In this document: piece by piece, positions 47,164 to 55,763 of the stretch
How the letters are laid out: every line of letters starts with the position of its first letter
Numbering within the stretch: the stretch's first letter is position 1
NCBI RefSeq assembly: GCF_001940525.2
Contig: NZ_CP019437.1
Span: 1,152,501 to 1,216,500 of the forward strand
Source: Thioclava nitratireducens
GTDB lineage: Bacteria; Pseudomonadota; Alphaproteobacteria; Rhodobacterales; Rhodobacteraceae
DNA length: 64,000 nt
Direction: 5' to 3'
The notes under the pieces: generated by a model
The model's input: the letters and a program-made list of their open reading frames with translations, nothing else
Told to the model about the DNA's origin: nothing
Database searches by the model: none
Program-made: the position numbers and the translations under genes

Positions 47164-47206
47164 TTGACGCGGCGCCAGTCCTTCCGCTAATGGTAAGTAT
47201 GCATAT
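47164..47206 (+). promoter_or_regulatory. Promoter of the hydroxylase gene with a second operator half
   Basis: TTGACG at 47164-47169 with TAATGG about 18 bases later as -10. GTAAGT recurs at 47193-47198 followed by a degenerate second arm (GCATAT), so a second repressor site may cover the -10/start region. Confidence 0.5.
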
Positions 47207-47224
47207 CAATTGGAAGGGCGAGCT

Positions 47225-49114
47225 ATGCAGTTTCATCTGAACGGGTTCAACCCCGGCGATCCGGCCATCGCGCCGCGTCATCCGCAGGCGGGTGAGAAGC
47301 TCGACACGGTCGACGTTCTGATTGTCGGCTGCGGCCCGGCAGGGCTGACGCTTGCGGCGCAGCTTGCAGCCTTCCCCGAGATTTCCGTGCGCATCACCGA
47401 GCGCAAACCCGGCCCGCTCGAAGTCGGGCAGGCGGATGGCATCGCCTGCCGCTCGGTCGAGATGTTCGAGGCTTTCGGCTTCGCCGAAAAGGTGATGAAA
47501 GAGGGCTATTGGGTGAACGAGGTCGCCTTCTGGCGGCCCGGCGCGCAAGGCGACGGGCTGCAACGGGCCGACCGGATTCAGGACGTGGCCGACGATCTCT
47601 CCGAGATGCCGCATGTCATCCTCAATCAGGCGCGGGTCCATGATTTCTACCTCGAGACGATGCGCAACGGCGCACGCCGTCTGACCCCGGATTACGACCG
47701 CGCGCTGACCATGCTCACCCGCACCGACGATCCCGATTATCCGCTCGTCGCTACATTCGACTGCCTTGATGCGCCGGGCGGGACCGAGACGATCCGCGCG
47801 CGCTATGTCGTCGGCTGCGACGGCGCGCACAGCACGGTGCGCAAATCCATCGGGCGCGAATTGCACGGCGAATCCGCGCGCCAGCTTTGGGGCGTGATGG
47901 ATGTGCTGCCGGTCACCGATTTCCCCGATATCCGGCTCAAGGCGGCGATCCAGTCATCCACCGAGGGCAGCATCCTGATCATCCCCCGCGAGGGCGGCTA
48001 TCTGGTGCGGCTCTATATCGAGCTCGACGCGCTGCATGGCGACGAGCGTGCCGCAGATCGCAATGTCAGTGCCGAGATGCTGATCGAAAAGGCGCAGGCC
48101 ATCCTCGCTCCCTATACGTTGGAGGTGAAGGAGGTCGCATGGTGGTCGGCCTATGAGATCGGCCAGCGTGTCTGCGACGGGTTCGACGATAGCGACAGCG
48201 ACAGAGACGGCGACGGCGCGACCGAGCCGCGCATCTTCATCGCGGGCGACGCCTGTCACACCCACAGCCCGAAGGCCGGGCAGGGGATGAATGTCTCGAT
48301 GGCCGATACGTTCAACCTCGGCTGGAAACTGGCGGCCGTGCTGCGCGGCCAGGCGCGGCCAGGCCTTCTCCGGACCTATTCGGAGGAGCGGCAGGCCAAG
48401 GCGCAGGAGCTCATCGATTTCGACCGAGACATGGCGCGGCTGTTCAGCGCGAAGCCGCAGACCAAGGACGATGAGGCGCAGTTTCAGGCCTATTTCCAGA
48501 AGCACGGGCGCTATACCGCAGGGGTCGAGACGCAATACGCGTCGGGGCTTCTGATCGGCGACACAGCGCATCAGGCACTCGCTGCCGGGCAGGTCGTGGG
48601 CAAGCGGTTCCACTCTGCGCCGGTGGTGCGCTTGGCGGATGCGAAGCCGATGCAGCTGGGCCATGCATTCAAGGCGGATGGACGCTGGCGGCTTCTGGCC
48701 TTCGCGCCGGAAGGCGACAGTGGCGAGACAGGCGGGGCGATCGCGCAGCTATGCGACTGGCTCGACGGGCCGGAGGGACTGCTTCACCGCTTCACGCCGG
48801 AGGGCGCGGATATCGACAGCGTCATCGACGTTCGCGCAGTCTTCCAGACGCCCCACCGCGAGATGCTGATCGAGGCGCTGCCCGCGCTCCTGCGGCCCAA
48901 GAAGGGGCGCTACGGGCTGGTCGATTACGAGAAGGTCTTCTGCCCCGCCGTCACCGGCCCCGACATCTTCGATCTGCGCGGCATCGACCGGGTGCAGGGC
49001 GCCTTGCTGGTGCTGCGCCCCGATCAATATGTCGCGCAGGTTCTGCCGCTCGATGCGGTGGACGCGGTCGCGGATTTCTTCGACCGCATCCTGATCCCGC
49101 AATCGGCTGGCTGA
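47225..49114 (+). CDS. FAD-dependent aromatic monooxygenase (3-hydroxybenzoate 4-monooxygenase/phenol hydroxylase type)
   Basis: A 629-residue flavoprotein hydroxylase. FAD ADP motif VLIVGCGPAGLTLAAQLA (about 32-50), VVGCDGAHSTVRKSIG (DG motif), IFIAGDACHTHSPKAGQGMN (GD motif), and a C-terminal thioredoxin-like domain (about 460-625). Size and C-terminal domain match MobA and phenol 2-monooxygenases rather than the 390-residue p-hydroxybenzoate hydroxylase. It would hydroxylate a phenolic acid to a catechol with NADPH and O2. Divergent MarR gene and palindromic operator support substrate-induced control. Ring-cleavage genes are not in the window. Confidence 0.88.
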   Translation: MQFHLNGFNPGDPAIAPRHPQAGEKLDTVDVLIVGCGPAGLTLAAQLAAFPEISVRITERKPGPLEVGQADGIACRSVEMFEAFGFAEKVMKEGYWVNEVAFWRPGAQGDGLQRADRIQDVADDLSEMPHVILNQARVHDFYLETMRNGARRLTPDYDRALTMLTRTDDPDYPLVATFDCLDAPGGTETIRARYVVGCDGAHSTVRKSIGRELHGESARQLWGVMDVLPVTDFPDIRLKAAIQSSTEGSILIIPREGGYLVRLYIELDALHGDERAADRNVSAEMLIEKAQAILAPYTLEVKEVAWWSAYEIGQRVCDGFDDSDSDRDGDGATEPRIFIAGDACHTHSPKAGQGMNVSMADTFNLGWKLAAVLRGQARPGLLRTYSEERQAKAQELIDFDRDMARLFSAKPQTKDDEAQFQAYFQKHGRYTAGVETQYASGLLIGDTAHQALAAGQVVGKRFHSAPVVRLADAKPMQLGHAFKADGRWRLLAFAPEGDSGETGGAIAQLCDWLDGPEGLLHRFTPEGADIDSVIDVRAVFQTPHREMLIEALPALLRPKKGRYGLVDYEKVFCPAVTGPDIFDLRGIDRVQGALLVLRPDQYVAQVLPLDAVDAVADFFDRILIPQSAG

Positions 49115-49121
49115 GGGCGCG

Positions 49122-49982
49122 TCAGTCGCGGTTCACCTGCACGACGCCGGTCATGTTCTCATCGCCATGGCCGGCCTCGCTCGCCCGCGCGAAGAGACGT
49201 TTGGCGGCTTCGGTCATCGGCATCCGCGCTTCTCCGCCCTCGGCGATGGCATAGCGGAAATCCTTCGAGATCAGGTCGACCGGGAATTGCGGGGTGAAAT
49301 CCGAGCGCTGCATCGTGCCGGTGATATAGGGCGCGTTCGGCGTCCAGATCGGGGTGGAGGAGAGCGCCTCCAGCGCAAGATCGATATCCATGCCGCCGCG
49401 CTCCAGCATCGGAATGATCTCGGCCCAGGCCGCGACCTGAACGCCCAGCATGGCGTTCGTCGCGAGCTTCATTCGCGCGCCCATGCCCCACGTGCCGACA
49501 TGATGCTGTGCCTTGGCGAGCGGCTCGAGCACGTCATGCACGCGTTTGGCGGTCTCGGCCTCACCGCCGAGGAAATAGACCAGCGCGCCGTTCTCGGCCT
49601 GCGGTAGCGTGCCCGATACCGGCGCTTCCAGAAAGGTCAGCCCGCGCTCGCGGGCGAATTCGCCCAGCTCTGCCGCACCTTCGGGCGTAATGGTCGAGCT
49701 TTCGATTGCGACGGAACTTTCCGGAAGACCTGCGAAAGCGCCCGTGTCCGGGTCGCACCAGACCTCGCGCGAGACATCGGTGTCGCGCAGCATCGAGATC
49801 GTGAACTCGGCGGCTGCGGCGGCATCGCGCGGGGTTTCCGCGCCGGTGGCTCCGGCCTCGATCAGCGGGTCGCAGCGCTCCGGCGTCCGGTTCCAGACGA
49901 CAAGATCGTGGCCCGCATCCAGAAGGGTTCGCGCCATCCGCGAGCCCATCGCTCCCATGCCAAGAAATGCGATTTTCGCCAT
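49122..49982 (-). CDS. Beta-hydroxyacid dehydrogenase (3-hydroxyisobutyrate dehydrogenase family)
   Basis: A 286-residue NAD(P) oxidoreductase. IAFLGMGAMGSRMARTLLDAGH binds the dinucleotide; EAPVSGTLPQAENG is the substrate motif and KLATNAMLGVQVAAWAE holds the catalytic Lys. Family members act on 3-hydroxyisobutyrate, tartronate semialdehyde, glyoxylate or succinic semialdehyde. AGGAG six bases before the ATG sets the start. Convergent with the hydroxylase gene and divergent from ku; a GGAAC-N17-CGTT sequence lies upstream. Substrate open. Confidence 0.88.
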   Translation of the reverse strand: MAKIAFLGMGAMGSRMARTLLDAGHDLVVWNRTPERCDPLIEAGATGAETPRDAAAAAEFTISMLRDTDVSREVWCDPDTGAFAGLPESSVAIESSTITPEGAAELGEFARERGLTFLEAPVSGTLPQAENGALVYFLGGEAETAKRVHDVLEPLAKAQHHVGTWGMGARMKLATNAMLGVQVAAWAEIIPMLERGGMDIDLALEALSSTPIWTPNAPYITGTMQRSDFTPQFPVDLISKDFRYAIAEGGEARMPMTEAAKRLFARASEAGHGDENMTGVVQVNRD

Positions 49983-50124
49983 GCTCTGCTCCTGTTCGTG
50001 ATGCTGTTGCTGACCGAATGCGAGGCGCCTTCGCAAGGTTCCGAGAGCGGCAGGCACATGCTGGTGACCGCAAGGGGGCCAAAGGCGCTTCCATCGGTAT
50101 GGAGATAAATCCGACAGGGGGGCG

Positions 50125-50150
50125 AACGCTCGTTCTCCGGCCTGTGTTCC
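50125..50150 (-). promoter_or_regulatory. Possible EcfG-type promoter (17-base spacer) for the dehydrogenase gene
   Basis: Minus strand GGAAC (50150-50146), 17 bases, CGTT (50128-50125). The spacer is one longer than the other sites and the start codon is 142 bases away, so support is weaker. Confidence 0.35.
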
Positions 50151-50295
50151 ATGACCGATTGCTCCGGCGGCCACCGTGCCGCTCGCCGGTTCTCCGATTT
50201 CTCGTGTGTCGGCTTTGATAAGGGTAAAAATGGAGGCGACGCTCGACATTGCGCGGGTCTATGCGGAAGATGCATCAAGCGCCCGAGCCCGGCGC

Positions 50296-50320
50296 GGAAC
50301 CCCGCGCGGCAGCGGGCGTT
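50296..50320 (+). promoter_or_regulatory. EcfG-type general-stress promoter for ku-ligD
   Basis: GGAAC (50296-50300), 16 bases, CGTT (50317-50320), exact consensus, ending 29 bases before the ku start. In Sinorhizobium meliloti some ku genes are known members of the RpoE2/EcfG regulon, which agrees. Confidence 0.7.
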
Positions 50321-50349
50321 CTCCCAAGGTCAAGCCAAAGGAGCCGCTC

Positions 50350-51267
50350 ATGGCCTCACGCGCGATCTGGAAAGGCCAGCTCAGACTGTCGCTGGTCAGC
50401 ATCCCCGTCGAAATCCACTCCGCGACCAAATCCGGCGCGCGACTGTCGTTCCGGCAAATCCATGGGCCTTCGGGCAAGCGTGTCCATTATGAGAAGACCG
50501 TCCCCGGCATCGGGCCCATCGACGCCGACGAGATTCTCAAGGGCTACGAGCTCGGCGACGATGAATATCTGCTGCTGGAGCCCGAAGAGATCGACGCGAT
50601 CAAGCTGGAAACAAAGAAGACGCTTGAGCTTGTGCAATTCGTCGACGCGTCCGAAATCCCACCGCTTTATTACGACCGGCCCTATTACGTCGTGCCGACC
50701 GACGATCTGGCGCAGGATGCCTACCGGGTGGTGCGCGATGCGCTGCGGCAATCGAAGAAGGTGGGGCTTGGCCAACTGGTGATGCGCGGCAAGGAATATC
50801 TCTGCGCGCTGCGGCCCTGCGGCGACGGCATCCTGCTGGAGACTCTGCATTATGCCGACGAGATCCGCGAAGCCGACCCGCTGTTCTCCGACATCGAGGA
50901 CGAACCTGCGGACAAAGAGCTTCTGGAGGTCGCCACTCAGTTGATCGACCGCAAGACCGACAGCTTCGACGCCTCCGCCTTCACCGATCACTACGACGCG
51001 GCTTTGCGCGATCTGATCGACCGCAAACGCAAGTCGAAGAAGACGCCCCGCGCCAAGGCGGGCGAGGATGACAGCAGCAGAGGCGGCGATAACGTGGTCG
51101 ACCTGATGTCGGCGCTGCAGGACAGCCTCAAGGCCGATGGCAGCGACAAATCCGGGGGCAAATCGACGGGTCGCAAATCGTCATCGAAAACCTCCGGCGC
51201 GAAGTCATCCGGGTCGAAATCCAGCAAATCCTCCGGCGCGAAGTCCTCAACCAAGAAGTCGGCGTGA
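50350..51267 (+). CDS. ku: Ku DNA end-binding protein
   Basis: A 305-residue bacterial Ku. ASRAIWKGQLRLSLVSIPVEIHSAT is the typical N-terminus; the Ku core fills about 1-230 and DALRQSKKVGLGQLVMRGKEYLCALRP lies in it. A Lys/Ser/Gly repeat tail (about 265-305, KSSGAKSS units) follows, probably binding DNA. AAGGAG six bases before the ATG sets the start. Ku homodimers thread on broken ends and recruit LigD, encoded next (TGATG overlap). Gene pair makes a non-homologous end-joining system. Confidence 0.95.
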   Translation: MASRAIWKGQLRLSLVSIPVEIHSATKSGARLSFRQIHGPSGKRVHYEKTVPGIGPIDADEILKGYELGDDEYLLLEPEEIDAIKLETKKTLELVQFVDASEIPPLYYDRPYYVVPTDDLAQDAYRVVRDALRQSKKVGLGQLVMRGKEYLCALRPCGDGILLETLHYADEIREADPLFSDIEDEPADKELLEVATQLIDRKTDSFDASAFTDHYDAALRDLIDRKRKSKKTPRAKAGEDDSSRGGDNVVDLMSALQDSLKADGSDKSGGKSTGRKSSSKTSGAKSSGSKSSKSSGAKSSTKKSA

Positions 51268-53675
51268 TGGGAAGCCTCGATCGTTATCTCGAGATGCGCG
51301 ACTTCGCGCAGACGCCAGAGCCCGATGGCGGCACCGCCTCGGGCCATCTCGCGCCGCGCTATTCGATCCAGAAACACGACGCGACGCGCACCCATTTCGA
51401 TCTGCGCCTCGAATGGGAGGGCGTGCTGCTGTCCTGGGCGATCACCAAGGGACCGTCTTTCGATCCGGGTGAAAAGCGGCTCGCGGTGCGGACCGAGGAT
51501 CACCCGCTCGACTATCTCACCTTCGAGGGGACGATCCCGAAGGACAACTATGGCGCGGGCACGGTGATGCTGTGGGATCTGGGGCATTGGCAGCCGCTGA
51601 TCCCGGTCGGCAAGGCGCTCAAGAAAGGGCATCTGCACCTGCGCCTGCATGGCGCGCGACTGACAGGCGAGTGGCACCTGATCCGCATGAAAACCGAAGG
51701 CAAGCGCGAGAACTGGCTGCTGACGAAGGCGGAGGACGCGGCCAGCGGCGCGCGCGATCCAGTGGCGCGCTATCGCCGCTCCGTTATCAGCCAGCGCACG
51801 ATGCGCGAGATCGCCGCCGACAAGCCGCCCGTCGAGACGCAAGGCGGCAAACGCCCTGGCTTCGCCAAGCCGCAGCTGGCGACCCTGTCGGACAAGATGG
51901 TCGCGGGCGAGGGGTGGTGGCACGAGCTGAAATTCGACGGCTACCGGGCACTGATCGCGCTTGGAGACGGCGGCCCGCGTGTCTTCACACGCAACGGCAA
52001 CGATTGGACGGATCGCTTCGAAGGCCTGCTGCCCGCCTTGGCTGAGACCGATTGCGACAGCGCCCTGATCGACGGCGAGATCGTCGCAGGCGCAGGTCTC
52101 GACGGGTTCTCGGAATTGCAAAAGGCGATCACGGCAGGCGGGCCGTTCCGCTTCTACGGATTCGATATCCTGTCGCGCGACGGCGAGGACCTGCGCAAGG
52201 CGCCGCTCTCCGAACGCCGCGAAGTGCTGGAGGAGGTGATGAAGCCGCTCCCCGCGCTGGGGCCTGCGCAGCTCTCCCCGGTGATCTCCAAAGACCCCGA
52301 GGGTGCCTTCGAGACGATCTGCAAAGCGGGCGGCGAGGGACTGATCGCAAAGCGCATCGACGCACCATATCGCGGGACCCGCTCCAAATCGTGGATGAAG
52401 GTCAAATGCGAGCGCCGCGACGAGTTCGTCATTCTCGGCTGGCAGGAAAGCGACAAGCGTGGCCGGCCCTTCGCCTCGCTCGCGCTGGGGACCGCCGAGG
52501 GCGACGGCTGGCGCTATATCGGCAAGGTCGGCACCGGCTTCGACGAGGATCAGGCGGAGGCGTTGGCCAAGGCGATGAAACCGCTCGCCCGCAAGACCGC
52601 GCCCGCTGATGTCGAGGCATCGGAGGCCAAGGGCATGCACTGGATCACTCCCGAACTGGTAGCCGAGATTCGCTATGCCGAGCGCACCGGGGGCGACCGG
52701 TTGCGGCATGCGGTCTTCCTCGGGCTGCGCGAGGACAAGCCCGCGCGCACGGTACGGCTGGATAACGACGCGCCTTCCGAGGAGCGCCCGAACGGCGCGG
52801 GGATCGGGATTTCCTCGCCCGAGCGGGTGGTATTCGAGGGCGCCGGCTATACCAAGCTCGATGTCGCGCGTTATTACGAGGCGATGGCCGATCGCATCCT
52901 GCCGCATCTTGCCGAGCATCCGGTGTCGCTGCTCCGGCTGCCCGAAGGTCTGGGCGGCGAGCGCTTCTTCCAGAAACACGCGGGCCGGGGCTTTCCCGAC
53001 GGGATCGCGAATGTCGAGATCACCGAGAGTGACGGCAAGACCGCGCAGTACATGATGATCCGCACAGCGGAGGGGCTGGTCGCGGCCGCGCAGATGGGCA
53101 CGATAGAGTTCCACATCTGGGGCAGCCGCGTCGATCGGCTGGAGCGGCCCGACCGGCTGGTCTTCGACCTCGACCCCGACGAGGGATTGGATTTCGCCGG
53201 GGTCAAAGATGCGGCCTTCGAGATCCGCGATCTGCTGGCCGAGTTGGACATGCCGAGCTGGCCGCTCTTGTCCGGCGGCAAGGGTATCCACGTGACGGTG
53301 CCGCTCCGGCGCAGTGCCGGATGGGACACGGTCAGGCTTTTTGCGCGGGTCTTCTCGCATCTTCTCGTCGCGCGGTCGCCCAAACGCTATACCGCCGAAA
53401 TGTCGAAGTCGAAGCGGAAGGGGCGAATTTTCGTCGACTGGCTGCGCAACGGCGAGGGAGCGACAGCGATCGCGCCCTATTCGCTGCGCGCACGGCCCGG
53501 TGCGCCGGTCGCGATGCCGGTCTCGTGGGACGAGCTGAAGAAAGTCCGCAAGGCCAACGCCTTCGATCTGGGCGCGGCGCTGGAGCGTGATGCAGAGATC
53601 GCGTTTCCCGATGCCGTCTCGATTAGCCAGGGTCGGGTCGACAAGCTCAAAGATATGCTCGACGCCTCGGAGTGA
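51267..53675 (+). CDS. ligD: DNA ligase D, three-domain end-joining enzyme
   Basis: An 802-residue protein in the order phosphoesterase - ligase - polymerase. Phosphoesterase (about 15-160): RYSIQKHDATRTHFDLRLEW with zinc/manganese His and Asp. Ligase (about 195-490): adenylation motif ELKFDGYRALI, then EGLIAKRIDAPYRGTRS and WMKVKCERRDEFVI. Primase-polymerase (about 520-800): VVFEGAGYTKLDVARYYE and the catalytic VFDLDPDEGLDF. All three active sites look intact. Works with Ku to trim, fill and join ends. Follows ku with a one-base overlap. Confidence 0.95.
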   Translation: MGSLDRYLEMRDFAQTPEPDGGTASGHLAPRYSIQKHDATRTHFDLRLEWEGVLLSWAITKGPSFDPGEKRLAVRTEDHPLDYLTFEGTIPKDNYGAGTVMLWDLGHWQPLIPVGKALKKGHLHLRLHGARLTGEWHLIRMKTEGKRENWLLTKAEDAASGARDPVARYRRSVISQRTMREIAADKPPVETQGGKRPGFAKPQLATLSDKMVAGEGWWHELKFDGYRALIALGDGGPRVFTRNGNDWTDRFEGLLPALAETDCDSALIDGEIVAGAGLDGFSELQKAITAGGPFRFYGFDILSRDGEDLRKAPLSERREVLEEVMKPLPALGPAQLSPVISKDPEGAFETICKAGGEGLIAKRIDAPYRGTRSKSWMKVKCERRDEFVILGWQESDKRGRPFASLALGTAEGDGWRYIGKVGTGFDEDQAEALAKAMKPLARKTAPADVEASEAKGMHWITPELVAEIRYAERTGGDRLRHAVFLGLREDKPARTVRLDNDAPSEERPNGAGIGISSPERVVFEGAGYTKLDVARYYEAMADRILPHLAEHPVSLLRLPEGLGGERFFQKHAGRGFPDGIANVEITESDGKTAQYMMIRTAEGLVAAAQMGTIEFHIWGSRVDRLERPDRLVFDLDPDEGLDFAGVKDAAFEIRDLLAELDMPSWPLLSGGKGIHVTVPLRRSAGWDTVRLFARVFSHLLVARSPKRYTAEMSKSKRKGRIFVDWLRNGEGATAIAPYSLRARPGAPVAMPVSWDELKKVRKANAFDLGAALERDAEIAFPDAVSISQGRVDKLKDMLDASE

Positions 53676-53684
53676 CTGCCTCCC

Positions 53685-55022
53685 TCACGCGGTGGGCAGG
53701 TCGAGCAGCGTGTGATGCCCGTCGTCGCGCATCTCGTAGCGCAGCGTGGCCCCCAGACGCGCCAACGCATCGCGCGCGATCGCGAGGCCTAGGCCAGAGC
53801 CATTCGCATCGGCACCCTTGCCCTTGACGAATTTCTGTCCCGCCTGCTGCGCGATCTCCGGCGGCAGGCCGGGCCCGCCATCATGGATGTCGATCAAAAG
53901 CGCGTCGTCGGACCCGGTCACACGCGCCTTGATCGCTGCTCCGTCCGGGCTCGCCTGCACCGCGTTCTCGATCAGGTTGCGCAGGGCGAGGGACAGGAGC
54001 AGCGGATCGCTGCCGACGCTCGGGGCGTCCAGAGCGCTGTCGAGTTCCAGTGTCACCCCCCGCCGCGTCGCAAGCCCCGCCAGATCGCCCAGCACCTGCC
54101 GCAGCAGCCCGGTCAGTTCGACCGGGGTCGCCCGCGTCTCGCGGCTATCCACCTGCGCCAGGTCGAGAAGTTGCCGCACCATCCGGTCGGTCCGGTCGAC
54201 GGAGGTCGAGATTGCGGCAAGGGCGTGTTCCCGGGTGTCGGTATCGGGCGCATGGCGCGCGATATGGGCCTGCGTCTTCAGCCCGGCGAGCGGCGTTTTC
54301 ATCTCATGCGCGGCGTAGGCGATGAACTCGCGCTCGCGCCCGCGCGCGGCGGCCAGACGTGCCAGAAGGTCGTCGAGCGCTCCGGCGAGCGGGCGGATCT
54401 CGCGCGGTTGCTGGGCAGTGCCGGGCAACGCGCGCAGATCCTCGCTGGGCCGCGCGTCCAGATCGCTGGCGAAGCGGTCTAGCGGTGCCAACCCGCGCGA
54501 GATCGCAAGCCAGATCAATCCCCACATCACCGGCAGGATCACCAGTGCGGGCCACAGGAACCCTTCGATCACGTCGCGCACCAGCCGGTTGCGCATCGCG
54601 AGACTGTCGCCCACCGTGACCTGCCCGCCCAGATCGGGGTCGATGATCGTGTAGACCCGCAGCGCCTTGCCGTCGCGCGTCACATCGCGAAAGCCCGTTG
54701 CATCGGCGGGCACCAGCTGCGCGCTCGGCGCCCCGTTCGAGCGTCCGACGAGCCCTTGGGTGAAAGACCAGATCTGGCAAAATTGCTGATGCTCGTAGCT
54801 CTCGTCATGCGAGAGGGTGATCTGCGCCGGATCGTCACGGTTCAGCGCGATCTGGTTTTTCGAGACCAGAGACGAGACCATGCGCGCTGCCTCCACCAGA
54901 CGCGCGTCGAGCACGCGCGTCACCTCGGCGCGGGTGGAATTCTCGATCCAGAGCACCGCCGAAAGCCAGACGGCCAGCGTCGCGCCGGTGAGGATCAGGA
55001 AGAGGCGGAGGCGGAGCGAGAT
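53685..55022 (-). CDS. Sensor histidine kinase (QseC/PmrB-like), start codon unusual
   Basis: About 445 residues if begun at the AUC codon at 55022. Domains: first membrane helix (about 6-24), periplasmic sensor region (about 30-150), second helix (about 153-175), dimerisation/phosphoacceptor helix with the His in AAHEMKTPLAG (about residue 239), and ATPase domain with LIENAVQAS (N box), DGGPGL (G1) and GSGLGLAI (G2). The first usual start codon in frame, GTG at 54956, would delete the first membrane helix. GAGGAG lies eight bases before the AUC. The gene overlaps the response regulator by 28 bases. Signal unknown; QseC/PmrB relatives sense iron, pH or small molecules. Confidence 0.8.
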   Translation of the reverse strand: MSLRLRLFLILTGATLAVWLSAVLWIENSTRAEVTRVLDARLVEAARMVSSLVSKNQIALNRDDPAQITLSHDESYEHQQFCQIWSFTQGLVGRSNGAPSAQLVPADATGFRDVTRDGKALRVYTIIDPDLGGQVTVGDSLAMRNRLVRDVIEGFLWPALVILPVMWGLIWLAISRGLAPLDRFASDLDARPSEDLRALPGTAQQPREIRPLAGALDDLLARLAAARGREREFIAYAAHEMKTPLAGLKTQAHIARHAPDTDTREHALAAISTSVDRTDRMVRQLLDLAQVDSRETRATPVELTGLLRQVLGDLAGLATRRGVTLELDSALDAPSVGSDPLLLSLALRNLIENAVQASPDGAAIKARVTGSDDALLIDIHDGGPGLPPEIAQQAGQKFVKGKGADANGSGLGLAIARDALARLGATLRYEMRDDGHHTLLDLPTA

Positions 55023-55690
55023 GGCGAGGTCTCCTCTGGGCGCAGCCGGTAGCCGATGCCGCGCAGGGTTTCGATGAAATCGCGCCCGAGCTTCGCGCGC
55101 AGATGGTGGATATGAACTTCGACGGCGTTGCTCTCGACCTCTTCGTCCCAGCCGTAGAGCCGGTCTTCGAGATCCGATTTCGCAAGCACCCGTCCGGGGC
55201 GTTCGGCCAGCGCCTGCAACACTGCGAATTCGCGGCGCGAGAGTTTCAGCGGTTGGCCGTTGAAGGCCGCGCTACGGGTGCCGGGGTCGAGCTCCAGCCC
55301 GGCATGGGCGATCTGCGCTGCCGCTCGCCCGTCCGACCGGCGCGACAGGGCGCGCAGCCTCGCAGCCAGCTCGTCCAGGTCGAAAGGCTTGCCGAGATAG
55401 TCATCAGCGCCTGCGTCCAACCCCGCGACCCGGTCCTCGACCTGATCGCGCGCGGTCAGAAGCAACACCGGCAGCCCGGCGCGGCCTGCGCGCAATTCGC
55501 GCAGCAGTTCGAGCCCGGAGCCATCGGGCAGCATCAGGTCCAGCACGAGCGCGCGGTACTCCGCCCCTGCGAGTGCTGCGCGCGCGTCCTCGAGGCAGGA
55601 GACGACATCGGCTGTGAACCCGGCCATGCCGAGCCCCACCCGCAGGCCATCCGCCAATATGCTGTCATCTTCGACGACGAGTATGCGCAT
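54995..55690 (-). CDS. OmpR-family response regulator (QseB/PmrA-like)
   Basis: A 231-residue regulator: receiver domain (1-115) with the acidic pair in VVEDD, phosphoacceptor Asp in LVLDLMLPDGSG and Lys in YLGKPFDLDEL; winged-helix effector (about 130-220) with KSDLEDRLYGWDEEVESNAVEVHIHHLRAKLG, the QseB/PmrA recognition-helix style. AAGGAG lies before the ATG. It runs into the histidine kinase gene and is divergent from dsbD; a CTTAAG-N5-CTTAAG element 35 bases upstream is a probable autoregulatory site. Confidence 0.93.
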   Translation of the reverse strand: MRILVVEDDSILADGLRVGLGMAGFTADVVSCLEDARAALAGAEYRALVLDLMLPDGSGLELLRELRAGRAGLPVLLLTARDQVEDRVAGLDAGADDYLGKPFDLDELAARLRALSRRSDGRAAAQIAHAGLELDPGTRSAAFNGQPLKLSRREFAVLQALAERPGRVLAKSDLEDRLYGWDEEVESNAVEVHIHHLRAKLGRDFIETLRGIGYRLRPEETSPSRSASASS

Positions 55691-55724
55691 CTTTTCTCCT
55701 TCGCGGCGGATACAGCGCACGAAT

Positions 55725-55741
55725 CTTAAGACTGACTTAAG
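55725..55741. promoter_or_regulatory. PmrA/QseB-box-like tandem repeat between the two-component system and dsbD
   Basis: CTTAAG-ACTGA-CTTAAG, an exact match to the enterobacterial PmrA-box form YTTAAG-N5-YTTAAG. It lies 34 bases before the response-regulator start on one side and 22 before the dsbD start on the other, so it overlaps both leaders or promoters. Confidence 0.65.
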
Positions 55742-55763
55742 CTTCGCCCGCGATCCGGCCAAC

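Larger units (their letters stand above)
49983..50349. other. Divergent intergenic region of 367 bases with stress promoters on both strands
   Basis: Lies between the dehydrogenase (-) and ku (+). It contains two EcfG-like sites described separately and no recognisable gene. An in-frame extension of ku upstream of 50350 has no family similarity. Confidence 0.5.

Noticed and set aside
50991..53360. 789-codon minus-strand frame opposite ligD
   Set aside because: Antisense of the three conserved LigD domains; no independent similarity.
54956..54956. GTG as the start of the histidine kinase
   Set aside because: It falls inside the first membrane helix and has no ribosome site; the helix and a good site are upstream.
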